DNA of 64,000 nucleotides. Origin: Flaccisagitta enflata (lineage: Eukaryota > Chaetognatha > Sagittoidea > Aphragmophora). Both the position numbers and the translations under genes were made by a program. Within the stretch, counting starts at the first letter, position 1. Each line of letters opens with the position of its first letter. Of the stretch, positions 13,128-24,877 are shown piece after piece. The stretch is from the NCBI GenBank assembly GCA_965153355.1, contig OZ231126.1, positions 67,146,001-67,210,000 on the forward strand, written 5' to 3'. The notes below the pieces were generated by a model. The model was not told the DNA's origin, did no database searches, and saw only the letters and a program-made list of their open reading frames with translations.

Positions 13128-13396
13128 CACTTGCGGCGCCAGTGGCGGTTGTGGTGGTGGCGCCAGTGGCGGTGGTGGTGGTGGCGCCAGTGGCGGTGGT
13201 GGTGGTGGCGCCAGCGGCGGTGGTGGTGGTGGTGGCGCCAGTGGCAGTAGTAGTGGTGGCGACAGTGGCGATGGTGGCGGTGGTAGTGGCGGCAACGACG
13301 CTGGCGGTGGCGCGGACGGTGGTGATGGCGGCGGCGGCGGCGGCGGCAGCGGTGGCGGTGGCGGTGGCGGTGGCGGCGGCAGCGGTGGCGCTGACG
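13128..13396 (+). repeat. GC-rich GGT/GGC minisatellite
   Basis: Repeating GGTGGTGGTGGCGCCAGTGGC-type units of ~21-24 bp decay into GGC/GGT. All six frames are open (poly-Gly/Ser or poly-Pro/Leu). A low-complexity coding exon cannot be excluded, but no conserved flank, start context or splice pair was found. Confidence 0.85.
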
Positions 13397-13687
13397 TTAG
13401 AACTAGAGCATCCATCAGCCGTCACGTCAGCCGGCGCGGCACCTGGGCTCTGGACACGACAGTCGCACAAAAATGGCCAGAATAACACATGTCTCACAAT
13501 TAGGCGGAAAACGCTGAGGCATGCAAATTATGGAAAACATAATTCTAAACTGCTCTGTGAGATGAGAATTAAGCTCAAGTTTCCCAAAACGTTTGGGTCA
13601 CTACAGTAAAAATATCATCCTCCTGGGCCGACTGGAAGTATGGTTTTCCTACTTTTTGCACATCTGTGTTTTTCCTCCTACTATCTA

Positions 13688-14284
13688 GCTCATAAATATA
13701 CGGACACCTACCCATATTCATAGCAGCTTAACTTTAATATCGTATAGAAAAATGAAAGTAGATCAACAAACTATGACAAAAAATCTTCCATCCAAGACCA
13801 GGCAAAGCTCAGTAGCTCAATCCGTTTGGAAATGAGAGCGTTTTGAAGAAAAACTGTCATTTAACCAAAATCGAATTCAAAGGTTTTCTGTTGAAATCAT
13901 TAAATGACAACCTACATAGAAAGAGCTCCTAAATTCAAATAGATTGACAAAAATCATTCTGCTTGACCTCATTAGATCACATTTTTACCAAACATTTTGA
14001 ATATTGAAAAAATTGGAGGCTGTAGTTAAACATATTGCTCTAAAATTATCTAATATCAAAAGAAAACAAAAGAAAAATCAATGACTTTTTGTTGCTTACT
14101 GAGAAATAAAGGATACACTGATTTTAGTCGAAAAATCATAGACCAATCCATTAGAAACTCGTCACAGAAGTTCTTGATAGATCAAAATACCATATGATTA
14201 CTAAAAATGAATTTATTGGGATATATGTTTCATTCAGTGAGTCAAAACACAAATCTTTATCCAGCTGTCCGTATATTTATGAGC
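13688..14284. mobile_element. Tc1/mariner-type MITE, 597 bp
   Basis: GCTCATAAATATACGGACA at the left is repeated inverted at the right end, with TA at 13686-13687 and 14285-14286. The interior has no open transposase frame. Confidence 0.85.
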
Positions 14285-14323
14285 TAGATGGTAAATGTGG
14301 GACATGTATTAAATTCAGCCAAT

Positions 14324-14865
14324 AATTCTCGATCATAATGGCGAGTGGTTTGGGCGTCAGGAAGGTTTACTTTATCACTTCATACCAAAACAAAAATTTT
14401 CTTGCATCAAAATTTTTAAAAAATGCCGTAAAATGCCGTAAAAAGCCATAAAATTGGCATTTTTGACAGTCCAAAATCGCCGCTATGGTCAATGGGCAAA
14501 CAATGATTATCTGGCACTAAGACATATTCATGCATGAATACAGGCCAACCTGTCATCATTTAGTATCAGTTTGTGCCGTGGAAAGCCGTAAAGATAGCAT
14601 TTTTGACAGTTTGTTGGGTCCAAAACCGCCGCTATGGTAAAAAAATGGGCAAGCAATAATTATCTGGCACTTAGACACATTCATGCATAAATACACGCCA
14701 ACCAGTCATCATTTAATATCATTTTATGCCATTTTTACGGCTTTTTACCGCATTTTACGGCATTTTAAAAAAATTTTGAAGCAAAAAAATTTTCTTTTTG
14801 GTATGAAGTGATGAAGTAAACCTTCCTGAGGCCCAAACCACTCGCCATTATTACCGAGAATTTTT
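14324..14865. mobile_element. Foldback MITE with ~115-bp terminal inverted repeats
   Basis: From AATTCTCG at 14324 through ATGGCGAGTGGTTTGGGC and on to AAATGCCGTAAAA, the left end matches the inverted right end over more than 100 bp with few differences. Inside, a ~95-bp block (GCCGCTATGGT.. to ..CATCATTTA) occurs twice in direct orientation (about 14481 and 14627). Confidence 0.85.
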
Positions 14866-14973
14866 CTTGACCCCGTGGCGTGCCAGATCAAGAAACTGTG
14901 GAGAGTGTGCGGACCAGGAAGTCAATGAATCGTTGTTTTTTTTTTCTTTTTCTTTGGAGCGTCATTGGACTTA

Positions 14974-15242
14974 GGGGGCGTTTCTAGTCAAAGACGATCG
15001 CGTTTTGAAAGGGCCACTCGGTCGCTCACTACGTTCGTTCGCTCGCACCGCTCACTCCGCTCACTCGCTCCGCAGCGCTCTGCTTCGCTATGCTCGCTAC
15101 GCTTGCTCGCTCCGTTCACGGGCTCGCTCACTCACTTCGCTCACTCCCTCGTGAGACAGTTGAAATTCTTGAATGTGTGTTCACACTGTTATCGCGTTTC
15201 ACGGGAACAAACGCGTTTTTGGCGCTCACTAGAAACACGCCC
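14974..15242. mobile_element. Harbinger-like MITE, TTA duplication
   Basis: The ends GGGGGCGTTTCTAGT and ACTAGAAACACGCCC are near-inverted copies, with TTA at 14971-14973 and 15243-15245. The interior is a run of CGCTC/CACTC motifs. The same element occurs at 63012-63280, in pieces at 36114-37283, and as a decayed copy near 38978-39190. A 3-bp TWA-like duplication fits PIF/Harbinger. Confidence 0.8.
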
Positions 15243-15475
15243 TTAATGATGCTACGACGGCTCGGAATCTCTAGGGATGATAACGTCTGGTAGTTCCCCA
15301 CGATAACGACTTAACTTTCGTTCCGTCTTTGTTTGTATGAAGTCTTTTCCTTTCTTTTCCTGTTTGATCGTTCACCTATCCCTTCATTCAACGCTAAATC
15401 TATGTTTTCTAATCAATTCCAAGTATATGCTGGTCTATCTGACTTAATATCAGACCCCTAAGGAATAGAAAGAAG

Positions 15476-15677
15476 AACATGTGACGCGGGGGTCAAAATA
15501 TCGTTGCGGACGGGTGGGCAGGGGCATCCAACCCCCATCCACACCCAGCCCCAACTGCACACACAACCGTTCACAAAAAATATCTAAAACAATCGTTTTT
15601 CCACTTTTCAACTTGATCACCACGGACCGACGGCCGGACGGAAAAAGCGTCTTATAGAGTTGCGTGTCCGCAAAAAA
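15476..15677 (+). mobile_element. HLE-2 element, 3' end damaged
   Basis: GTGACGCGGGG tip, GTTGCGGACGGGTGGGCAGGGG arm, (CGGA)-type tract, AAAGCGTCTTATAGAGTTGCGTGTCCGC. The last CAACT of the hairpin is lost. Confidence 0.8.
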
Positions 15678-15725
15678 GACGAAAGCAATGGTGAATAAAC
15701 ATCTGCTCCATCAGGTTGATGGCTA

Positions 15726-15881
15726 ACTCATTTCGTAAAAGTCGACGACAGAGTCTACGCTGACAAGCCGATGGCACCGATCTGGTTTACGTCGATCTAT
15801 CACTTGGAATGTCCAACCCAAGGCCTTCACGCAAGCCACAAGTGCGAGCGTCCCTTCTGCGGCCTGTGTATCTGCCCGGTA
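15726..15881 (-). other. Possible coding remnant, 52 codons
   Basis: The reverse strand is open for 52 codons, with a mixed, protein-like composition around ALGWTFQVIDRRKPD. Local GC is higher than in the flanks. A forward frame is also open and contains HKCERPFCGLC. No start, family or convincing splice pair was found, so this may be chance or an exon scrap. Confidence 0.15.
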
Positions 15882-16010
15882 CTACCTTAAATACTTTTCT
15901 AAGGAATAGATTTGTTGGAAACTTTTACTCCTACAGATTTTTTTTTTGGTATAAATGACAGCCAGTAACAATGGCTGGAAGTTCAACGTGGAAAGATTTT
16001 GAATAAAAGT

Positions 16011-16228
16011 TTTTAGTCGCGTGCTACGCGACTCTACAACCCACTTTGTCGTTTCGTCCGTCGGTCCGTCCGTCGGTCCGTCCGTTGGTCCGTCACACTT
16101 TACTTTCTTGTTTTGTTTTTTTTTGCGGTCTTTGGCCTCACAGCTCCCGCCCAAATGATGAAGTGACCTCAAATATGGCCCCTGCCCACCCGCACGCGAC
16201 TTATGTAGCCGTGCATCCGGCCTTGTTT
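16011..16228 (-). mobile_element. HLE-1 element
   Basis: Read on the reverse strand: tip AACAAGGCCGGATGCACGG, arm AGTCGCGTGCGGGTGGGCAG, (CGGA)n tract, CAAAGTGGGTTGTAG, hairpin AGTCGCGTAGCACGCGACT, A-run. Nearly complete. Confidence 0.85.
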
Positions 16229-16385
16229 CTAGAGTATTCGCAAACCACAATTTTCATTCAGCTTTCCCTATCAACATGTAACAAAATAGGCATTACTAAA
16301 CGAGTACGAAATGATTTATGCACATAATAGCAAAGATGCTGTTCAATGTTGTATGCAAATGAGATTGTTGATTATATATTCGCTG

Positions 16386-16389
<4 letters not shown>

Positions 16390-16473
<84 letters not shown>
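16390..16473 (+). repeat. (CT)n microsatellite
   Basis: About 84 bp of pure CT. Confidence 0.97.
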
Positions 16474-16476
<3 letters not shown>

Positions 16477-16592
16477 CACAAACACGCATCATCACACAAT
16501 ATAACACAATATAACACCATATATGACACGCAAACCCTTATTCATGCAACAGGCAATCACTGAATTTTCTTTGAATTTCCACGCGTATACGA

Positions 16593-16930
16593 TGGGGGGG
16601 TCGGTATCAACCTACTTTGGAAATGCCAATCGGACATATCACCAGACCATGCGCAATTACAAAACGACCTGAGAACTAGAAGGAAACGTTCACGAGATTT
16701 TATCATTTATAGTCGTGCCAACCCTACCTTTCCCATAGTAAAGTATAGGAGCTTTCTCTTCCTCTTCCTTCTCCCTATTCATTACAATGTAAATAAGGGG
16801 TGTGGCACGAATGTAAATGATATGGTGTGACCCCTTTTTCCTTTCACATGTGTTTATATATCGTTTTTGTGCACACTTTGGTCATATGTCCGACTGGCAT
16901 TTCCAAAGTTCGTTGTTACCGACCCCCCCA
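16593..16930. mobile_element. hAT-type MITE, 338 bp, perfect 8-bp duplication
   Basis: GTATACGA at 16585-16592 recurs at 16931-16938. The ends TGGGGGGGTCGGTA and TACCGACCCCCCCA are inverted, and the match continues for ~45 bp to CGGACATAT with about five differences. No coding frame is present. Confidence 0.87.
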
Positions 16931-16999
16931 GTATACGACCAATGAATGGGATTGATTTCCACCCCGAGGCTCAGCAAGCCAATCAAATTGCATGATTTG

Positions 17000-19361
17000 A
17001 ATTTCAATAGGCGATAGTCAATGAATGGACCCTCCCCCCTTTTTACGCCGACCTTCCAAGAAAGAACGTGAACGAGGGGGGGGGAGGGAATTTATTCAAA
17101 TTCAAAGATGGAATACGGGATCAATCCAAAGAGTGAAAGGAGGGAATGTAACGGAAGAAATAGGGATCCTTTATGATAGTAGAGCGCGGGTTATACCCTT
17201 CATACCCTTCAGATAGAGATTGACCTCAGATCTGGAATCTTAGTCCTTGTGAATTTTCTGATTTCTCTTTTAAATGCGGCCAGTCTAGAGTAGGGTATCT
17301 CGGTTGGGCTTGTTCTTGCACAAAATGTTAAAAACATGACTTTTCTAACAAGAAATATCACCATCGACCTTTACGACAGCTAAACCAGGGGAGAAAAACA
17401 ATCTAGGCACAAAAATGTGCAAGAGGTACCCTCTGAAGCCTAACTGCGTAAATAACAAGAAAATTAAAGGCGTTTTAGCCAATTTTTGCACTTTCCCTTT
17501 AATAATCAAGGATATTAAGGTAAATCATCCCAAAGCAGGGTCTTGTATAATGAATATTAGGTAGTAGAGTATGAAATAAGGAAAAGTCGCAGTCAGAAGC
17601 CTCTGTGGGGCCCTCCAGGGGTCCATAAAGGGCCCCTTAAGAGCCCATAGAGCTGAAAATGGCCAAAAAAGGAGGTTTTTGTATATATTTATTCTCAAAT
17701 GTTATTGAGGAGGGAAACTTTACTATCTTGAACATATGACGTCAAATCTGCCAGAAAAAAATGAGGTGCTTCACCCCACTTATGCATCCATAATGGATTA
17801 ATTATCCATCCACAAATGTTTTCTTTGCTCAAGTTGTCACTTGATACGTTTGATATGTATGTCTGTTTCATATTTTACGCTTTCAGTCGCCTTTTAAAAA
17901 GCAATTCTCACAGAAAATGGCAAGAAAATGAAGATTTTTAGGGAAATCTTATTGACATTTTTTTTATTTTCTTAGGTCGAAATTATAAGAAAGCCACATC
18001 TAGAAGAATTTTGCATTTTCAAAAACATAGTTCTCTCTAGAAACGATTTGGGAAGAGAACTATGTTCTTTGTTTTTTCATTTTTTCATTTTCTATGCAAA
18101 CTTATAATTTTGACCAACCCCTTGTCAGTGACAAAAAAGAAATTTGTAGAAATTTTCAGTAAATCTTCTTGAGTAGTATAGGCTAAATCTAAGTCTCTTG
18201 CTAAATGGATGCAAATTTTGCTTTCAAATATCATGCATGTCTTATCTCAATCACTTTTATTCACTTGTTTTCCTACTTTCACTCATGTATTTTTTCTATA
18301 TTTACCAATTTTGATACCCTAAATGTTGGCTTCGTGGGCACACTGTCATATGTATATCGACAGGCATTTTAAACAATAACTCTGTTGAGAATAAAAAATT
18401 TATATAAAAATCAGTGAGATTCTGAAACTGTTTTGAATTTCTGACAAAATGCCGCAAACCGCATCCTTTTAGCTCAAGGCGTTTAGAATTGACAGGTAAA
18501 ACAAGATTGATACTTCAATTAGAAAATGGCCAAAAAAATGCATCTAGTTTCTTTAAGTCTCCTTTCAGATAGATCAGAGGTTTTTTCCACCCTATTTTTG
18601 GTCCTAATACCAGCGCCCAACACCTTCGCTACATTATCTTAGTTTATTTCAACCTCTCTGAATCATTGGGATTGCAACTGAAGCAAAAGGGAGAACATGG
18701 CATACGCTAAGGAATTTTTTTGATGAAATTTTATGAGGGATAGTTATCATGCATTTATACAAAGCATTTGTGATAAAGTGCTTAGAAAATCCACATACAA
18801 ATATGCGTTGAAACCCAAAGACGTAATATTACGTATCTGACATGTTTTGGCGGTTTTTCTATGATCCCTATACTGCTAAATTAAGCAATCCCCATTCTGT
18901 CGATATACTTATGTTCTAGATAGTATGTCAAGATACTGTCATCTGGTTTAAGGAAATAAGAGAAAAGATTAGGGGCCCCTAAGGGACCCATCTAAGGGGC
19001 CATGAAAACACTTAAAATGGGCAAAAATTACCACAATCTAAGCTTTCTCAATAACTTTCACTCTTCTTTGAAAAAAAATGCCTAGTTATCTCATATCTGT
19101 TCAACTACCCTCTTCAAGTGCAGCAGAACTAAATGAGAATAAAATTGGAGGCTGAGGACCCCTGATGGGCTACCTCAAAGAGAGTCTAAAGCACCCAAAA
19201 TGGTAAAAAATGACAAAGATCGTAGCATATTTAATGCTAGATGTCAATTGACTAGATTCATTTACCAACACACTCTTTGTAGGACAATGATTGATTTGTT
19301 CGTTCATTCATTCATTCATTCATTTATTCCTTCATTCCCTTCGTTGGTAAAATAATAGTCT
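17000..19361. other. AT-rich anonymous region with old GGGGCCCC repeats
   Basis: No open frame above noise. Related ~100-bp blocks containing GGGGCCC(T/C).. and 'aaaatgg(c/g)caaaaa' recur near 17600, 18960 and 19150 (and, inverted, near 20550 and 23700), suggesting a decayed dispersed repeat. Confidence 0.5.
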
Positions 19362-19872
19362 CTTTTGGGCAGCAGCTCAAGAGAGGCCAATGATCTATGA
19401 TTTCACAGGGCAATCTTTTTGGGTCCTGTAGAACACAGGGGGAATTTTCAGTTGTCCGTTCTTCTGTCCGTCCTCCCGTCCCCCCCTGTTGTTGGCCATC
19501 AAGGCCTCAAATTTGCCCTTCCAGCCCTCAGTTTAGCCATAAAGGCCTCAAAGGAGCCTTCCAGGCTTCAAATCACCCTCCCCCCCCGGCCACAAGTTTG
19601 ACCTCCAGACCTTCAATTAGCCCTTCAAGCATTAAATCAGCCCTCTGAAGCTCAAATTTGCCCTCCAAACCTCAAACCTGCTCCAGGCCTTAGTTTTGCC
19701 CTCCAACCTTCAAATATGCCTTCAGTGGCCTGAACCAGTCATCTAAGGCCTTGAATATGCCCCCTCAGGACGTCTGGAAATTCCCCCTGCTCTCACTCCA
19801 ATTATTCACTGGATCACTCCCAGCAGGGCATCGGGATACCACTGACTATGTGCAATCCTTGGATGACTTGTT
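19362..19872 (-). mobile_element. HLE-4 element, diverged
   Basis: A degenerate 3' arm (TTTTGGGCAGCAG.., CCTGTAGAACACAGG hairpin), GTCC-type tract, C-run and minisatellite of ~20 bp (GGCCTCAAATTTGCCCTCCA type) precede the CCCTGCT..AGCAGGGC stem and ATCGGGATACCACTGAC. It ends in the inverted AACAAGTCATCC tip. Confidence 0.75.
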
Positions 19873-20577
19873 ATCCCTCAAGCCTCAAATCTTACCAGAG
19901 AGGTCCAGAATTGGCCTTTTCAGGCCTGATTTGAAGCCCAAGAGGGCTATTTGATCATATTTCACCTTGCTTCAAATCAGCCCTCTCAAGAGGCAAATTA
20001 GACTCTTTTGGCCTCAATCAGCCCTCTAAGACCTCAAATTTGCCTTAACTGGCCTTTAATCGCCCCTCTGAGAGTTCAGGTCTAAAATCAGCCTTCCAAA
20101 GCCTCTTAAAATCTTTCTCTGACCTCCAATCAGCTCTCCTTAGCCCTCTTAGACTTCAAATTAGCCCTTGAAAGACCTCCTCCTCCTTCTTCTTCTACAT
20201 CCCCCCGCCCAACTAAAATCTCAGCCATGAGGTCCAAAACCTAGCCTCAAAGCCAATATCTTAATCTTGTAGCCCAAATTCCAGTCTCAAGGATTAAACT
20301 CAGCCTCGAGGCCCAAATCCCAGCCTCAAGGTCCAATCTCAGCCTCGAGGCCCAGATCCTAGCCTTGAGGCCAGAATCCTGGCTTTGAGTGGGCCCTCAC
20401 TTTTATTCTCATTTCCCTCTGCTGCATTTAATAAGGGTAACTGAATAAATCATTAGGCATTTAGTAATCACAGAGGACCAAAAGTTGTCAAAAATACTTA
20501 GATTTTGGTCATTTTGGTCCATCATAAGCCTTCAGAGACCACTAAGATGGGTCCCATAGGGGCCCCTTTCCCTGGCT
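19873..20577 (+). repeat. Decayed ~21-bp minisatellite and GGGGCCCC repeat flank
   Basis: Irregular 'tcaaatcagccctctcaag' units run to ~20390, then non-repetitive sequence. The last ~60 bp match, inverted, the region near 18930-18990 that the next element interrupts. Confidence 0.6.
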
Positions 20578-21260
20578 TTTGGGCAGCGGCCCCGAAGGGG
20601 ACGAAGTCCTGTAGAACACAGGGGGACTTTTGTTCGTCCGTCCGTCCGTCCGTCCGTTCGTCCCCCCCAGCCCCCTCATCAGGCCCTTCAGGCCTCAAAT
20701 CTGGCTTCTGAGACCTCAAATCTGGCCTCTCAGGCCTCAAATTCAGCCTCTCAGGCTTCAAATTCAGCCTCACAAGCTTCAAATCTGGCCTCTCAGGCCT
20801 CATATCCAACCTCTCAGACCTCTCAGGCCTCAAATTAGGCTTCTCAGGCCTCAAATCCAAATCATCAGGCCTCAAACTTGGCCTCTCAGGCCTCAAATTA
20901 GGCCTCTTAGGCTTCAAATCAGCTATCTAAGCCTCAATTTATTGCTCTGAGTCCTCTGACCTTTCAAGCCTTAATCCAGCTTTCTCAAGCCACAAGTCAG
21001 CTCTCTCAAGCTTCCAATTGGCATTCTCAGGCCTTAAATCAGCCTTCTTAGACCTCAGTTTAGGCTCTTGAAGGCCTTTAGTCAGCCCTCTATAGCATCT
21101 CATCCACTTCTTCAGGCAGGACGAACAAAAGTCCCCCTGTGTTCTACAGGACTTCGTCCCCTTTGGGGCCGCTGCCCTGCTTCCCCTGACTCCAATTTCC
21201 AATCACTCACAGCAGGGCAACGGGTATCGCTGACCACATATTGCCCTTGGGCGACCTGTT
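20578..21260 (-). mobile_element. HLE-4 element, complete
   Basis: 3' arm beginning TTTGGGCAGCGGCCCCGAAG, hairpin CCTGTAGAACACAGG, (GTCC)n, C-run, ~20 minisatellite units (AGGCCTCAAATCTGGCCTCTC type), then the inverted arm at 21118-21172, GCCCTGCT..AGCAGGGC stem, ACGGGTATCGCTGACCA and tip. Both flanks align to one contiguous stretch near 18930-18990 on the other strand, supporting these boundaries. Confidence 0.88.
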
Positions 21261-21346
21261 GTTTCCTCACACCAGATGACAGTATCTTGACAAAAAATTG
21301 TCCCCATTAATGACAAATGAGAAGAAACATCATCAAAGAACCTCAC

Positions 21347-22069
21347 TTTTTGGGCAGCGGCCCCGAAGGGGATGATGTCCTGTAGAACACAGGGGGACTT
21401 TCGTTCGTTCGTTCGTTCGTGCGTGCGTGCGTGCGTCCCCCCCCCGCCTCGAGGCTTAAATCCTGGCCTCGAGGCTCAATTTTTCCAGCCTCGAGGCTTA
21501 AATCCCAGCCTTGAGGCTCAAATCCTAGCCTCGAGGCTCAAATCCTAGCCTCGAGGCTCAAATCCTAGCCTCGAGGCTCAAATCTTAGCCTCGAGGCTCA
21601 AATCCTAGCCTCGAGGCTCAAATCTTAGCCTCGAGGCTCAAATCTTAGCCTCGAGGCTCAAATTGCAGCCTCGAGGCTCAAATAGCAGCCTCAAGGCTCA
21701 ATTTCCAGCCTCGAGGCTCAAATCCCAGCCTTGGAGCTCAAATCCCAGCCTCGAGGCTCAAATTTTAGCCTTGAGGCTCAAATCCTAGCCTCCAGACTCA
21801 AATCCTAGCCTCCAGGCTCAAATCCCTGCCTCCAGGCTTAAATCCCAGCCTCCAGGCTCAAATCCCAGCCTCCAGGCTCAAATCCCAGCCTCCAGGCTCA
21901 AATCCCAGCCTCCAGGCCCACACGGACGGACAAACGAAAGTCCCCCTTTGTTCTACAGGACATCGTCCCCTTCGGGGCCGCTGCCCTGCTACCCATCACC
22001 TACAATCACCAACATATGAAGCAGGGCAACGGGCATCGCTGACCACATATTGCCCTTGGGCGACTGGTT
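21347..22069 (-). mobile_element. HLE-4 element with CAGCCTCGAGGCTCAAATCC core
   Basis: Same plan as its neighbour, but the core unit is 20 bp containing the palindrome CCTCGAGG (about 22 copies, the last seven changed to CCTCCAGG). The arm at 21350-21405 and its inverse at 21925-21985 are well matched. The tip is AACCAGTCGCCCAAGG when inverted. Confidence 0.88.
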
Positions 22070-22082
22070 AGCCATTTTCAAC

Positions 22083-22713
22083 TTTTTTGGGCAGCGGCCC
22101 CAAAGGGCCGATGTCCTGTAGGACACAGGGGTGAACCGTTACGTCCGTCTGACATTACGTCCCCCCCCTCCGAAGCTTCTCAAGCCTCTCAGGCCTCAAA
22201 TCCAGCCTCTCAGGCCTCAAATCTTGCCTCTCAAGCCTCAAATCCAGCCTCTCAGGCATCAAATCTAGCCTCTCAGGCCTCAAATCCAGCCTCTCAGGCA
22301 TCAAATCTAGCCTCTCAGGCCTCAAATCCAGCCTCACAGGCCTAAAATCCAGCCTCACAGGCCTAAAATCCAGCCGCTTGGGCCTCAAATCCAGCCTCTT
22401 GGGCCTCAAATCCAGCCTCTCAGGCCTCAAATCCAGCCTCTTGGGCCCTAAATCCAACCTCTCGGACCTCAAATTCTCATTGAATAACATGGCAAATTGA
22501 CAGAAAATTTTAAAAAACACAAAATTCCCAATGAATATCACAGAAAATTACCCCAAATATGCCATTTCAGGACGTATGGAACTTCACCCCTGTGTCCTAC
22601 AGGACATCGGCCCTTTGGGGCCGCTGCCCTGCTCTCACTCCACTTCTTCAGCTAATCACTCCAAGCAGGGCATCGGGTACCGCTGACCATGTGCGATCCT
22701 TGGATGACTTGTT
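22083..22713 (-). mobile_element. HLE-4 element, GTCCTGTAGGAC variant
   Basis: The arm carries CGGCCCCAAAGGGCCG and GTCCTGTAGGACACAGG hairpins, then a TTACGTCCGTC block in place of simple GTCC, a C-run and 21-bp units. The right arm at 22580-22625 is followed by the GCCCTGCT stem and GGGTACCGCTGACCATG. 22440-22580 holds a ~100-bp non-repetitive insert. Confidence 0.85.
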
Positions 22714-22728
22714 GGCTTTTAGGGGCCC

Positions 22729-23231
22729 TTTTTGGGCAGCGGCCCCGAAGGGGACGAAGTCCTGTAGAACACAGGGGGACTTTCGTTTGTTCGTTCGTCC
22801 GTTCGTCCCCCCCCATTAGGCCCCTCAGGCCTCATATCTGGCCTCTCAGGCCTCAAATCTGGCCTCTCAGGCCTCAAATTTGGCCTCTCAGGCCTCAAAT
22901 CTGGCCTCCCAGGCCTCAAATCCAGCCTCTTAGGCCTCAAATCCAGCCTCTCAGGCCTCAAATCCAGCCTCTCAAGCCTCAAATCCAGCCTCTCAGGCTT
23001 CAAAACCGGCCTTTCAGACCTCAAATCCAACCTCTCATGCCTCAAACCTGGCCGCCCAGGCTATAGCATCTCATCCACTTGTTCAGGCAGGACAAACGAA
23101 AGTCCCCCTGTGTTCTACAGGACTTCGTCCCCTTCGGGGCCGCTGCCCTGCTTCCCCTCACTCCAATTCATAATCACTCAAAGCAGGGCAACGGGTATCG
23201 CTGACCACATATTGCCCTTGGACGACCTGTT
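22729..23231 (-). mobile_element. HLE-4 element, complete
   Basis: Arms at 22731-22800 and 23090-23145 match over ~50 bp. The core has 11 units of 21 bp (AGGCCTCAAATCCAGCCTCTC). The stem and tip are as in the copy at 20578. It lies 15 bp from the previous element. Confidence 0.88.
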
Positions 23232-23757
23232 AGATCCTGGGGGACCCCAGAGGCCTAGATGCCCCTTCCTGCGACTTTTCCTTGTTTCATGTTCTTTTTC
23301 ACTCTTTGTCGCATCAAGAGAGCGTAAGCGCACAGCAGCAGCCTCAGGCCGCAGCTGCAGCGCAGCATATGAGCAGCAGCCAAGATACAAGGAGAGAAGA
23401 GCCAATAAGTGACAAACATCTGACGGCACCTGTCAAAAAAACACCTGTCGCCTGCACATTTTTCATAGAACATTACTAATATGGGTATTGTTGGATAGAG
23501 AAATGATCGATAGTCCAATTCATTGCTAGAAAACCCTGGTTTTAATCAGATGGTTCCATTGAGGATGCTCTATCTAGAGGGACTAACGGCATGAGCTTGA
23601 GGTCTAATTAATCAGCTTGAATTTGGTCCTGAAAGATACCTTGGTGTATGCACATTACTTTGTTGATCTCATTAACAAAAATTGTGAACGTCTTAGGGGC
23701 CCTTAGAATAGGGCCCTCAAAAAAACCCTTAATGAGGATTTTTTTCTGAAAAAAAAA
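23232..23757. other. Spacer with a short Gln/Ala-rich open stretch
   Basis: 23325-23479 is open forward and encodes Q/A-rich residues from CAGCAGC/GCAGC repeats, but no start, domain or splice pair supports a gene. A GGGGCCC repeat fragment lies near 23695. Confidence 0.3.
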
Positions 23758-24005
23758 AGTGGGGTGCAATAGATAGGAAATTGTTTGATTCGCCTAGATC
23801 CAAAATCTTGTATTTTCATTTAAAAAAAAAACTTCGAAAAATTTTGTATCACGCATTGGGGACTGAAAAAAAAAATCACTGAATATTTTTTTAAAAAATG
23901 GTTTTTGAAAGTAGGGTGCAATCAATAGGAAATTGTTCGATTCGCCTGGATCTAAAATCTTGTATTTTCATTTTTTTTTAAAAAAAACTTAGCCATATTT
24001 TCAAA
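23758..24005 (+). repeat. ~163-bp direct duplication, two copies
   Basis: The block GGGTGCAAT(A/C)(G/A)ATAGGAAATTGTT..ATTTTCATTT occurs at about 23760 and 23923, separated by A-rich spacer. Confidence 0.75.
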
Positions 24006-24334
24006 GAAAGTTTAAAGATTCTCCTGGAATTTTTTCAGCTTGATATGATTCAAACAAATGCTCATAACTTCTAAAGTATTTGAGCCAGAACCTTAAAATT
24101 TGAATTGTGCATTATTGAAAGCGCTGAGCAGGTCCATGCAAAAGATTGAGCTACTGACTGACCTCGGAAAATTTTTGAGTCTAAGTCTACTTCAGAGTTC
24201 AGTGTACGACTGGGGAGGTTTTTTTCTTCCAGATGAAAAAAGTAAACAATATACGTTGTTGCACTAGTTTTAGGATCATAGGATCACATTAAACAAAAAA
24301 CAAACAAAAAAGAAATAAAAAAAAAATTAAAATA

Positions 24335-24390
24335 ACGACAACAACGACAACAACAACAAAAACAACAACAACAGCAACAACAGCAACAGC

Positions 24391-24482
<92 letters not shown>

Positions 24483-24483
24483 C
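24335..24483 (+). repeat. (AAC)n trinucleotide tract
   Basis: About 150 bp of ACA/AAC with a few GAC/AGC variants; same repeat class as the GTT tract at 8057-9172. Confidence 0.97.
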
Positions 24484-24877
24484 GTGGAAAGAGATTCAAA
24501 ATAGGAAATTGCAAAGGTGAGCCTGAGAGATTTTCTCCTTTCAGATTGCGGCTTAGATTTGTTGAAATGTTGTGTTGAGATTTCGATCATGGTGTGAAAA
24601 TTCTTTTGCGAAAAAGTGTAGCGGAGGAGGTGCGTGCACATAGCGTAAACATAGGGAAAATTGTCAATTTCATTATTTTGTTTGAGAAAGTTTTCAAAGA
24701 CTGAGATGTCATCATGGAAACTTTGGTCAAAGTCAAATCGTCTTTCCTGTCGTTTGCTCACTTCTTTTTATCGTCGGCGTGACTTTTGTTTTCGGGGTGC
24801 GAATACAAGCCGAGAAGAAAAAAAAATACTAATGGTAAAACCCATTTTCCATTGTAGGTAAGTACTATGTATGGGAA

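Noticed and set aside
12806-13609. Gly/Ser- or Pro-rich protein across the GGT/GGC block
   Set aside because: All frames are open because of repeat composition; the flanking portion of the forward frame is partly a hAT MITE and a GA tract.
20640-20680. tRNA or 5S-like promoter boxes in HLE elements (SINE hypothesis)
   Set aside because: No A-box/B-box pair at proper spacing and no target duplication of SINE length; the ends fit a Helentron-type plan better.
23282-23479. Gln/Ala-rich 65-codon frame
   Set aside because: CAG/GCAGC-type low complexity between two repeats, with no splice or start evidence; too weak to call.
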